Assembly (NCBI GenBank): GCA_905215765.1
Contig: CAJMRP010000017.1
Span: forward strand, 1 to 23,709
From: an uncultured bacterium
GTDB taxonomy: Bacteria > Actinomycetota > Coriobacteriia > Coriobacteriales > Coriobacteriaceae
Length of the DNA: 23,709 nt
Direction of reading: 5' to 3'
A program made the translations under genes and the position numbers. Below are positions 16,867 through 22,668 of this stretch, piece by piece. How positions within the stretch are numbered: the stretch's first letter is position 1; each line of letters begins with the position of its first letter. The notes beneath the pieces were generated by a model. That model saw only the letters and a list, made by a program, of their open reading frames with translations. It did no database searches and was not told where the DNA came from.

Positions 16867-17298
16867 TTACTGGATGCGAGTTCGGCAGTAGGGGCAGACC
16901 TTCCAGTGCGCATCGAGCGGGCGATGGCAGCTGGGGCAGACGTTGCGAACCTGGGTATCGCACACCGGGCAGACGACGAAGTCCTTCTCGATGGGCGCGC
17001 CGCACTGCGGGCAGGTGCCGTACTGGGCAAGCTGGCGCTCGCGCAGGGCCATGTCCAGCTCCTGCTCCTCGCGGTCGGACGCGTAGGAGTGCGGGCGCAG
17101 GACCAGGTAGGCGATAAGGCCCACAAACGGGATGAGGGCGATGATGCCCCAAGCCACGTAGGCGCTGGCGCCGCGGCGGCGAGCGTCGATGAACACATAG
17201 ACGACCGACAGCACATACAGGGCGATGATAAAGCCAACAAAGGCATAGACGACGCCCATAAGCTGCGGCGACATGAGCTCGGAGATGTACTTGGACAT
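16867..17298 (-). CDS. Membrane protein with PLDc_N-like helices and double zinc ribbon
   Basis: A 143-residue protein. Two N-terminal membrane helices (GVVYAFVGFIIALYVLSVVYVFIDA and YVAWGIIALIPFVGLIAYLVLR) flank RRRGASA, as in the phospholipase-D-nuclease N-terminal domain (PF13396). A short charged linker follows, then two zinc ribbons: CPQCGAPIEKDFVVCPVCD and CPSCHRPLDAHWKVCPYC. No catalytic residues are present. Such proteins are widespread in Coriobacteriia and Firmicutes but have no known function. The ATG at 17298 has AAAGG eight bases upstream. It lies upstream of thrS in the same direction but is separated by a hairpin and the thrS promoter. Confidence 0.85.
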   Translation of the reverse strand: MSKYISELMSPQLMGVVYAFVGFIIALYVLSVVYVFIDARRRGASAYVAWGIIALIPFVGLIAYLVLRPHSYASDREEQELDMALRERQLAQYGTCPQCGAPIEKDFVVCPVCDTQVRNVCPSCHRPLDAHWKVCPYCRTRIQ

Positions 17299-17749
17299 TA
17301 CGGGTACCTTTCGGATTATTTACATTCCGGTCAAGTTTACCACGGGGTTTGTTTATATAGGACCACGGCTGGGTACGGGGCCGGCGCGGACACAAACATC
17401 TCAATCTGTAACAACTAGGACCGAAATCCTGGTCTAGATGTTATGGATTGAGACACAGGAGTCCCTCCCCAACTTCAATCTCGATCTGTAACATCTTGGA
17501 CCTCAAAAACCCTCTTACTGTTACAGATCGAGACATTCAAAATCCGCCGGAAGGTTTGTCTTGATCTGTAACATCTACAACCCAAATCATCAGCTAACTG
17601 TTACAGATTGAGACAAAGGATAACGTCCAGGAAGAATGTCTCAATCTGTAACAGAGACTCAGCATAAACAGGTCTAACTGTTACAGATTTAGACATTCGA
17701 AATCGACTGATTGGTTCATCTAAATCTGCCACTATTAACCGCGCCCGTT
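17299..17749. other. Intergenic region occupied by a repeat array
   Basis: No gene is seen. The first 100 bases hold the region upstream of the zinc-ribbon gene, without a clear promoter call. From 17399 onward the stretch is almost wholly the 80-bp-period inverted-repeat array described separately. Confidence 0.75.
17399..17732. repeat. Array of four and a partial fifth inverted-repeat units, 80-bp period
   Basis: Units lie at 17399-17455, 17479-17535, 17557-17615 and 17637-17695, with a left arm only at 17719-17732. Each unit has a left arm near TCTCAATCTGTAACA, a 25-base centre, and the reverse-complement right arm near TGTTACAGATTGAGA. Linkers between units are 23 bases when measured between the 15-base arms, so arm starts recur every 80 bases. 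Several arms extend to 17 bases with TGTC/GACA. Centres are related to each other (ACCCAAATC and CTAAC recur) and so are not unique spacers. Each unit could form a long cruciform or RNA hairpin. No coding potential. Confidence 0.9.
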
Positions 17750-18091
17750 TTACCTGCTGGTTTGTTGGGAAATATCCCAATTTATCCCAAGTGCGTCGCA
17801 AACGGAACGCGCCACCTGCTCACGGGAGGGACGAATATAATGTCGCCCCGACACGCCCGGCGGGGAGTGTCCCATGAGCATTTCCATGAGGTCCCAGGGC
17901 ATGCGCAGCTCCATCTCGCAGATGGTTCGCCACGAGTTGCGAAGGTTCGACCACGGGATGTGTTCGATACCCTTGGCTGCGCACCACTTCTTCCATCTAT
18001 GATTGCACATCCCTCGGTTCATGGGCAGTCCGTCCCCGCGATCTGCTAGCCACTCGGAACCTGCCGCGCGGCGCCTCTGCTTGCGCGTCAT
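17750..18091 (-). pseudogene. Tyrosine recombinase (integrase) C-terminal remnant
   Basis: Only 113 codons remain and they match just the C-terminal catalytic region of a phage-type integrase (families are usually 350-400 residues). Visible are HIPWSNLRNSWRT, resembling the H-x-x-R box; MLMGHSPPGVSGRHY with the late His and the catalytic Tyr; and a tail DALGINWDISQQTSR. The N-terminal arm-binding and core-binding domains and the first catalytic Arg are absent, and an in-frame TAG lies shortly before the ATG. It is probably inactive. A direct-repeat att-like site falls inside its last codons, as expected for an integrase next to its own attachment site. Whether the start with AGGG upstream is used is unknown. 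Confidence 0.7.
17772..17796. repeat. Left 25-bp direct repeat (probable att site)
   Basis: Matches 20866-20890 at 24 of 25 positions; the shared part includes TTATCCCAAGTGCGT. It contains two copies of ATCCCAA and, with the bases just left of it, the inverted pair TTGGGA/TCCCAA, which looks like recombinase core-binding sites. It lies in the 3' end of the integrase remnant. Confidence 0.75.
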
Positions 18092-18195
18092 ATAATGTCC
18101 CTAGGTTGCCCGGAGCTATCTCCGTATTACTCCGGCATCCTTGCTATCACCCCGCCGCGCCAAGGTTCCAGCCGTGCGCGGTGGGGTTTCTTTAT
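18091..18195 (+). ncRNA. Possible small RNA inside the integrated element
   Basis: A perfect TATAAT at 18091-18096 is followed by ~45 bases with CCGGAG/CTCCGG arms (18110-18115, 18130-18135). A terminator-like hairpin then joins 18149-18160 and 18176-18187 and is followed by TTCTTTAT. Together they would make a ~90-base structured transcript from about 18103. No plus-strand gene precedes the terminator. There is no good -35 box, so this is a suggestion only. Confidence 0.35.
18149..18195 (+). terminator. Plus-strand Rho-independent terminator
   Basis: ACCCCGCCGCGC (18149-18160) pairs with GCGCGGTGGGGT (18176-18187, one G-T pair) over 15 bases, followed by TTCTTTAT. The T-rich tail exists only on the plus strand. 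Confidence 0.65.
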
Positions 18196-18203
18196 GTCTG
18201 GAG

Positions 18204-18230
18204 CAGTTGTTGCGTCATCTGCAACAACTG
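18204..18230. repeat. Perfect 10-bp inverted repeat
   Basis: CAGTTGTTGC and GCAACAACTG enclose seven bases, 40 bases past the antitoxin stop codon. On the plus strand GGCCTTTTGC follows. It may terminate transcription, but on the antitoxin strand no T run follows. Confidence 0.6.
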
Positions 18231-18269
18231 GCCTTTTGCTGGGACCTGCCCTGTTCCTTCAGGGGCCCT

Positions 18270-19304
18270 TTAGACTGCCATCCTGGTGTCAACAGCGTCT
18301 ACGACCTCCGCTGCATATTTTGGATAGTCGATGACCTTGCCACTCCCCGTTTCCTTCCATGCCGATAGCTCATGGGAGAACTCTGATATCTCGCTTGCGG
18401 TGTCAAACGTGTCGACGAATCTGGCTACAAGATCGATGTACTCGAGTTCCTTTTCGTCAAACGTTTCCTCTGGTTCGACGAGCGGTTTTACGATTTCGCC
18501 CCAGCCGTTGGGGACAAGCTCTATCTTGCCCTGTTGCTGCAGGGCATAGAGCAAGGTGTCCTTATCGTTTATGACGGGGCCATAGTCGGCATGTGCGTAT
18601 TCGATTCCCGTGAGGGAGGTACTCGTCATGCCATAGCAGTAGTAGTCGAGGAAGAACATGGCCTTCTGCAGCTTGGTCTTATAGAGATTTTTGCAGCGAT
18701 GGGCAAGAATGACAACGGCGCCACACACGCGCGACCAATCGAACGGTCGGTATCCGTTCGTCCTCGACGGCGAGTAGGCCTCAAGTGGCGGCCAGCTAAA
18801 ATCTAAAGTGCTGAAGCGATCCGGAGCCTGGGAGTCGACAAAGTTTTCAACGGCGCTGATAATCTTCTCAGACAGCTGGTCTCTCTTTACGTTTAAAAGT
18901 GACAGGGCGCCAGCGGGGCTTGCTGCCAGCCTGATCATTCCATCGTGAGCCTCGTCCTGCAGCGCGCCAGACTCATATCGAGCCACAGTTTGCTCACCGA
19001 AGCCAAGGAAGCGGCTGAAATCTCTCAACGACAGGCCGTAGCGTTCGCGGACGGCCTTGATTTCCTCGGGGGAAAGTAAGTGATTGGCGGCGCGATAAGC
19101 GGCATAGGCGGCTGCGAGGTTCTCGCTTTCTATGCGTGCGTCCGCAATAACCGCTCCACAGACGGGGCATACCGCGACCGTGGCCTCATACGTAATATCC
19201 TGTTTTCTGATGCGCATCGTCTCGGTACGACGCTCTACGCGTGCCTCGACTTCCTGGTCGCATTCAATGCAATAGGTGCTGAAAGTGCTCTTCATCTCAC
19301 TCAT
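18270..19304 (-). CDS. Antitoxin with MqsA-like zinc finger, HTH and Panacea (DUF4065) domain
   Basis: A 344-residue three-part protein. Residues 11-50 hold CIEC and CPVC, an MqsA-type zinc finger. Residues ~77-130 form an Xre-like helix-turn-helix (LSPEEIKAVRERYGLSLRDFSRFLGFGEQTVARYESG), as in MqsA/HigA regulators. The C-terminal ~195-335 carries the DUF4065/Panacea region (LYKTKLQKAMFFLDYYCYG, YAHADYGPV), a domain known to neutralise many unrelated toxins. The ATG at 19304 overlaps the toxin stop as ATGA and has GGAGG seven bases upstream. It would bind the toxin and repress the shared promoter. Order toxin then antitoxin matches mqsRA. The family call is strong; activity is inferred. Confidence 0.88.
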   Translation of the reverse strand: MSEMKSTFSTYCIECDQEVEARVERRTETMRIRKQDITYEATVAVCPVCGAVIADARIESENLAAAYAAYRAANHLLSPEEIKAVRERYGLSLRDFSRFLGFGEQTVARYESGALQDEAHDGMIRLAASPAGALSLLNVKRDQLSEKIISAVENFVDSQAPDRFSTLDFSWPPLEAYSPSRTNGYRPFDWSRVCGAVVILAHRCKNLYKTKLQKAMFFLDYYCYGMTSTSLTGIEYAHADYGPVINDKDTLLYALQQQGKIELVPNGWGEIVKPLVEPEETFDEKELEYIDLVARFVDTFDTASEISEFSHELSAWKETGSGKVIDYPKYAAEVVDAVDTRMAV

Positions 19305-19639
19305 CTCGGGACCTCCGATCTATCCCGGTACAACTTTACAGAGAGGCATTTGCATCGCTCGGCCTCGCGTTTTATGGACATCTTTAGGTACAGCGTCTTG
19401 CCGAATGCCTTGGGTGAGAATTCGGCAACTATCCATCCCGGGTATCGCGAGTCGCGGTCCGCCTCGGGTCCATCAAAACAATCTCTTGGCGTGAGCGATA
19501 AGATCACGCTTTTGAGCTCGTCCATGGTGATTCCCATGCCCGCCATGAACTCCAGACTTGCCTCGCGTTCCACGAGGATGAAGTTGTTCTTGTCCACGAT
19601 TTCCTTCATAAAATGAAGGAAGAGCCCTATGTTGTCCAT
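19301..19639 (-). CDS. MqsR-family toxin (putative mRNA interferase)
   Basis: A 112-residue small protein resembling short Gram-positive members annotated as MqsR-family toxins. Shared features are FILVEREASLEFMAGMGITMDELKSVILSL, the turn DCFDGPEADRD, WIVAEFSPKAFGKTLYLKMSI, and a closing KCLSVKLYRD strand. The MqsR/RelE-like fold cleaves mRNA and blocks translation when free of antitoxin. The ATG at 19639 has GGAGAGGG just upstream, and its TGA overlaps the antitoxin ATG. Similarity to E. coli MqsR itself is weak, so the fold assignment leans on the neighbour. Other RelE-type toxins are the alternative. Confidence 0.72.
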   Translation of the reverse strand: MDNIGLFLHFMKEIVDKNNFILVEREASLEFMAGMGITMDELKSVILSLTPRDCFDGPEADRDSRYPGWIVAEFSPKAFGKTLYLKMSIKREAERCKCLSVKLYRDRSEVPR

Positions 19640-19658
19640 CCCTCTCCTTAGCTAGAAG

Positions 19659-19676
19659 TGTAATCAATTAGTTACA
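19659..19676 (-). promoter_or_regulatory. Probable operator of the toxin-antitoxin operon
   Basis: TGTAATCAATTAGTTACA is an 18-bp dyad, symmetric except for the two bases flanking AATT on each side. It lies 20 bases before the toxin start, where the HTH antitoxin would be expected to bind. No clear -10/-35 pair can be assigned. Confidence 0.5.
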
Positions 19677-19783
19677 ATGATGGTGAAGAAATCGAGGTGA
19701 TTCTGTGAATTCGACCTCTTGCGCCTAGTCAAATGACAGATAAAGCTTTGAGTTTGCCAACGATTTTATTCGTGGCAGCCTGC

Positions 19784-19954
19784 CTAGGCTCCGAACAGCT
19801 TTGCGAGCGTGCCAATGGCGCTGGCGAATGTGGGGACGAGCCCCGCGCCCTTGGATGCGAGGTCGAGCGCGTCCTTTGCCTTCTCGGCGAAGCCTCCCTC
19901 GTCTTTTCCTCGGCGGCGAACCGCAGGTCGGCGAGTTGAATCGTACGTTCCCAT
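19784..19954 (-). CDS. Small hypothetical protein (56 residues)
   Basis: A short basic protein with a charged N-terminal half (STRRPAVRRRGKDEGG) and an amphipathic or hydrophobic C-terminal half (LDLASKGAGLVPTFASAIGTLAKLF). I do not recognise it. It follows the Xre repressor on the same strand with a short gap, so the two may be co-transcribed. The ATG at 19954 lacks a clear ribosome site; a TTG four codons upstream is an alternative. Its C-terminal helix could sit at a membrane, but it is too short to say. It may be a decayed element gene or a real small protein. Confidence 0.4.
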   Translation of the reverse strand: MGTYDSTRRPAVRRRGKDEGGFAEKAKDALDLASKGAGLVPTFASAIGTLAKLFGA

Positions 19955-19991
19955 GTTATCTGCCAATCTCGCAGGTGGTTCCTTTGAATGC

Positions 19992-20375
19992 CTACGCGGA
20001 CCTTACTTGATCCGCTTCCAGCCCTTCGACTTCAGGCGCTGCAAGCTGAGCTTTGGACAACTCGGCCTGGTCGCGTGCCGTCTCCAGGATCTTCGAGCGC
20101 CTCTTCTCGGTGCTCTGCCGGTAGCAAGTGATCAGCTCGCCCTCCGCGCCTGCCGGCGCCGTCGGCTTGCCCTCGGTATGCTCCTCGTACCATCCGAGCA
20201 GGTCGTTGGGGTCGGTTTTGAATACTTCGCAGAGCGCACCTACGAGCTCTGCGTTCGGATAGCTCTCCTCGCGCTCCCAAGACTGAATAGTTCGGAATGA
20301 CTTGCCGACTTTTTGTGCAAGCTCCTTTTGGTTTAGTCCCAGGGCCTCTCGGCGCTCTCTTAGACGAAGGTTCAC
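19992..20375 (-). CDS. Xre-family transcriptional regulator (repressor-like)
   Basis: A 127-residue protein with an N-terminal Xre helix-turn-helix (residues ~2-60: LRERREALGLNQKELAQKVGKSFRTIQSWERE, then GALCEVFKTDPNDLLGW) and a ~65-residue charged tail without a known domain. The tail is predicted helical (RQSTEKRRSKILETARDQAELSKAQL) and may mediate dimerisation. There is no LexA-like protease domain. The start is GTG at 20375 with AGGAG five bases upstream. It is divergent to a smaller Xre gene across 141 bases, the arrangement of phage cI/cro switches, so it probably maintains repression of the element. Confidence 0.88.
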   Translation of the reverse strand: MNLRLRERREALGLNQKELAQKVGKSFRTIQSWEREESYPNAELVGALCEVFKTDPNDLLGWYEEHTEGKPTAPAGAEGELITCYRQSTEKRRSKILETARDQAELSKAQLAAPEVEGLEADQVRSA

Positions 20376-20516
20376 CCTCGCTCCTTTCTTTACGTTAAGT
20401 GAATAGTAAACAAAAAATGTCTTTACGCAAAAAAATGTTGCTTATTCGATTGATAGGGACATAGGACTGTTCGTCATTAAATTCAACAGACAGAAAACGT
20501 CTCTAAGGAGAAACGA
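20376..20516. promoter_or_regulatory. A/T-rich divergent control region
   Basis: Between the two Xre genes. On the minus strand TTGCGT and TACTAT stand 16 bases apart, a fair promoter for the repressor. Two AAAAAATGT boxes lie 16 bases apart in the same stretch and could be operators. On the plus strand TTGATA followed by a weak ATTAAA is the best candidate. Confidence 0.5.
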
Positions 20517-20720
20517 ATGGATTTCAGTAAGGAGCTGGCGGGGAATATCCGCGCCGTACGCGCTCGAGCTGACCTTTCTCAGGCTGAGGTCGCTTCCAAG
20601 CTCGGAGTGAACGTCAGCATTTTCTCGAAGTACGAGAGCGGCGATTACATTCCTGGAGCCGACAAACTCTTGGCTATCTCGCAGGTTCTTGGTTGTCCGC
20701 CCAACGACCTGATGGGCTGA
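20517..20720 (+). CDS. Small Xre-family regulator (Cro-like)
   Basis: A 67-residue protein that is essentially a single Xre helix-turn-helix: FSKELAGNIRAVRARADLSQAEVASKLGVN followed by VSIFSKYESGDYIPGADKLLAISQVLGC. AAGGAG lies six bases before the ATG. It diverges from the larger Xre gene and precedes the truncated ORF, the position of cro in temperate phages. The stand-alone DNA-binding domain without an oligomerisation tail fits a Cro/early-repressor role. Function is inferred from layout. Confidence 0.88.
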   Translation: MDFSKELAGNIRAVRARADLSQAEVASKLGVNVSIFSKYESGDYIPGADKLLAISQVLGCPPNDLMG

Positions 20721-20757
20721 AACACGGATGAGACCGCATAGGAATGGAGGAAGAGGA

Positions 20758-20991
20758 ATGACTGGGAGGAGCTACGAGCTGCCCGACGACATCACGACCC
20801 TGGGCGACATGGTGATCTTTGAGTTAATAAATTGGGCATTCGGGGTGCATGCCCGCGTGGCTTTCATATCCCAAATTATCCCAAGTGCGTGTGCTAACCC
20901 GTTTTTACGCGCTTGTGCCGTTGTTGCCGTACTTAAACCCGCAGGTAAGCAGTGTGTTCGTTTTTGTCGTTCTTTCAAGTCAGTACTGTAG
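20758..20991 (+). pseudogene. ORF of the element running through the right att-like repeat
   Basis: It begins with a strong GGAGGAAGAGGA and an ATG at 20758, and its first ~25 residues (TGRSYELPDDITTLGDMVIFELI) look like a genuine protein. The frame then continues through the direct repeat at 20866 and into DNA outside the element, where the composition (RACAVVAVLKPAGKQCVRFCRS) no longer looks protein-like. Most likely the original element gene was cut short when the interior of the element was lost, and the rest is chance reading. No function can be given. Confidence 0.45.
20866..20890. repeat. Right 25-bp direct repeat (probable att site)
   Basis: Second copy of the repeat at 17772, 3094 bases away, differing only at its tenth base (A instead of T). 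The sequences on each side differ, so this is a short shared core as expected for site-specific integration. Confidence 0.75.
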
Positions 20992-21035
20992 CATCTGGAA
21001 CCCAAATCCTCGTCTAACTGTTACAGATCGAGACG
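20980..21035. repeat. Lone degenerate copy of the array unit
   Basis: The right arm TGTTACAGATCGAGAC (21019-21034) is perfect. The centre (ACCCAAATCCTCGTCTAAC) closely follows that of the third array unit. The left arm is decayed to CTGTAGCA. It lies on the other side of the integrated element from the main array. Confidence 0.8.
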
Positions 21036-21171
21036 AACGGTTGCCGTAGTTGTCGGCAGACGAGGTTGTCGACGTTGCCGGGTCTCCCCTCGCCTGCCGT
21101 TGGCGGGTGTTGCGGGGCTGTTCGCCGCATTGCCGCTGCGCTGGGGGTGTGTAGACCGTAGGATAGTCTTA

Positions 21172-21186
21172 TTGACGGCCTGTCAA
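21172..21186. promoter_or_regulatory. Short dyad ahead of the flavoprotein operon
   Basis: TTGAC and GTCAA enclose five bases directly before the AGGAGG of the flavoprotein gene. It may be an operator or chance; no convincing promoter pair was found in the 160 bases upstream. Confidence 0.3.
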
Positions 21187-21203
21187 CTCGTCTAGGAGGC
21201 ACT

Positions 21204-22667
21204 GTGACAGAAACGTTTGATATCGCAATTGTGGGCGCGGGCATCACCGGATGCGCCATTGCGCGGCAGCTCGCGCGCTATGACTTGTCCATTTGCGTGA
21301 TCGAGGCGGCCAACGACATCGCCCTAGGCGCGTCGAAGGCCAACGGCGGCCTGGTGCACGCCGGCTACGATCCGGCACCGGGCACCGTAAAGGCACAGGT
21401 CAACGCCCGCGGCTGCGAGCTGTATGGCACCTGGGCCCAGGAGCTAGGCTTTTTGTTCCGCCGCACCGGCTCGATGGTGCTGGGCTTTAACGACGAGGAC
21501 CGTGCACAACTGGAGAAGCTGCGCAGCAACGGCCTAGCCAACGGCGTGCCCGAGCTGTCGATTATCGGCCCCGAGCGCATCCACGAGCTGGAACCGCGTG
21601 CGAGCGCCAAGGCGACGTGCGCGCTGTGGTGCCCCTCGACCGGCTTTGTCGATCCATTTGAGGTCGCTATCGCCGCGCTGGAGAACGCCGTCGCCAACGG
21701 GGTGACGTTTATGCGCTCCGCCCCGGTGGAGGCGATTGAAGTTGCTGGCGGCGAGGCTACCGACGGGGCTGCGCGCTTTACGCTGGTGACGCCTGCCGGC
21801 AATGTGCGCTGCCGCTATCTGATCAACGCCGCGGGCAACGGCGCCGCCGACATCTCGCATATGGCGGGCGCCGAGGAGTTCCAGATGGTCTGGCGCCAGG
21901 GAAACATTGTGGTGCTGGACAAGGAGTCGTGCGCGCTCATGCCGCTCTATCCCGTGCCCACGCCGGTGTCCAAGGGAGTTATCGTCACGGGCACCGTGCA
22001 CGGAAACACCGTAATTACCGCAACCGCCGCTGTGCGCGAGCCTGGCGACACACAGACCTATGCGAGCGATGTGAACGCGCTGCTGACGGGAGCACGCAAG
22101 CTGGTGCCCGATCTGGACACGCGCCGCGTAGTGCGCGCATTTGCCGGCGGGCGTCCGGTCATTCAGGGGACGAACGACTTCTTTATTGGGCAGTCGGCCG
22201 TGGTGCCGGGGCTGTTTCAGGCGGCGGGCATTCAGTCGCCAGGCGTGGCGAGCGCGCCGGCCATTGCCGAGCGCATGGAGCACGTGATGCGCGAGGCGGG
22301 CGTTGCTTTGCGCGAGCGGGCCGATTGGGATCCGATTCGCCGCGCGCCGGACGACTTCGACCGTGCGCCGCTTGCGCGCAAGGGAGAGCTCATTGAGTCC
22401 GACCCCGCATGGGGACAGATCGTCTGCCGCTGCGAGACGGTGCCCGAGGCCGAGATTATTGCCGCGATTCGACGCCGCCCGGGTGCGGTTTCGGTCGAGG
22501 GCGTCAAACGCCGCTGTCGCGCGGGCATGGGCCGCTGCCAGAGCGGCTTTTGCCAGAGCCGCGTGGTGACGATTCTGGCCCGTGAGCTGGGATATGACCC
22601 CAGCGAGGTGCTGCTGGAGGACACTGGCTCGTGGCTCGTTGAGGGACCTTTGAAGGGGGTGCGCTAG
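21204..22667 (+). CDS. FAD-dependent oxidoreductase with BFD-type [2Fe-2S] domain (GlpA-like)
   Basis: A 487-residue protein of the DAO/glycerol-3-phosphate dehydrogenase family. The FAD-binding IAIVGAGITGCAIARQLARYD is near residue 7, the substrate-domain signature KANGGLVHAGYDP follows, and the second glycine motif GLFQAAGIQSPGVASAPAIAE closes the flavin site near residues 345-365. From ~405 on, VCRCETVPEAEI and RCRAGMGRCQSGFC supply the four cysteines of a bacterioferritin-associated-ferredoxin-like [2Fe-2S] domain. It likely oxidises glycerol-3-phosphate or a similar hydroxy-acid and passes electrons to the partner flavoprotein encoded next. The start is GTG at 21204, four bases after AGGAGG. 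The next gene starts one base after its TAG. The exact substrate is not provable from sequence. Confidence 0.9.
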   Translation: MTETFDIAIVGAGITGCAIARQLARYDLSICVIEAANDIALGASKANGGLVHAGYDPAPGTVKAQVNARGCELYGTWAQELGFLFRRTGSMVLGFNDEDRAQLEKLRSNGLANGVPELSIIGPERIHELEPRASAKATCALWCPSTGFVDPFEVAIAALENAVANGVTFMRSAPVEAIEVAGGEATDGAARFTLVTPAGNVRCRYLINAAGNGAADISHMAGAEEFQMVWRQGNIVVLDKESCALMPLYPVPTPVSKGVIVTGTVHGNTVITATAAVREPGDTQTYASDVNALLTGARKLVPDLDTRRVVRAFAGGRPVIQGTNDFFIGQSAVVPGLFQAAGIQSPGVASAPAIAERMEHVMREAGVALRERADWDPIRRAPDDFDRAPLARKGELIESDPAWGQIVCRCETVPEAEIIAAIRRRPGAVSVEGVKRRCRAGMGRCQSGFCQSRVVTILARELGYDPSEVLLEDTGSWLVEGPLKGVR

Positions 22668-22668
22668 G

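Larger units (their letters stand above)
17772..20890. mobile_element. Small defective integrated element (~3.1 kb)
   Basis: Bounded by a 25-bp direct repeat. It contains an integrase remnant at the left repeat, a toxin-antitoxin pair, a divergent pair of Xre-type regulators, a small orphan gene, and an ORF interrupted by the right repeat. There are no structural, replication or conjugation genes. The flanks are ordinary chromosomal genes and the repeat array. This is the layout expected of a decayed prophage or satellite kept by its addiction module. That it once moved is inferred; the repeats and integrase tail are seen directly. Confidence 0.65.

Noticed and set aside
17399..17732. CRISPR array
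   Set aside because: Arms alternate in orientation, centres and linkers are of two classes, the centres resemble each other, and no cas gene is near.
17772..17796. tRNA gene as integration target
   Set aside because: Neither copy of the repeat nor its flanks folds as a tRNA 3' end, and no CCA-proximal arm or T-loop GGTTCGAAT-type sequence was seen.
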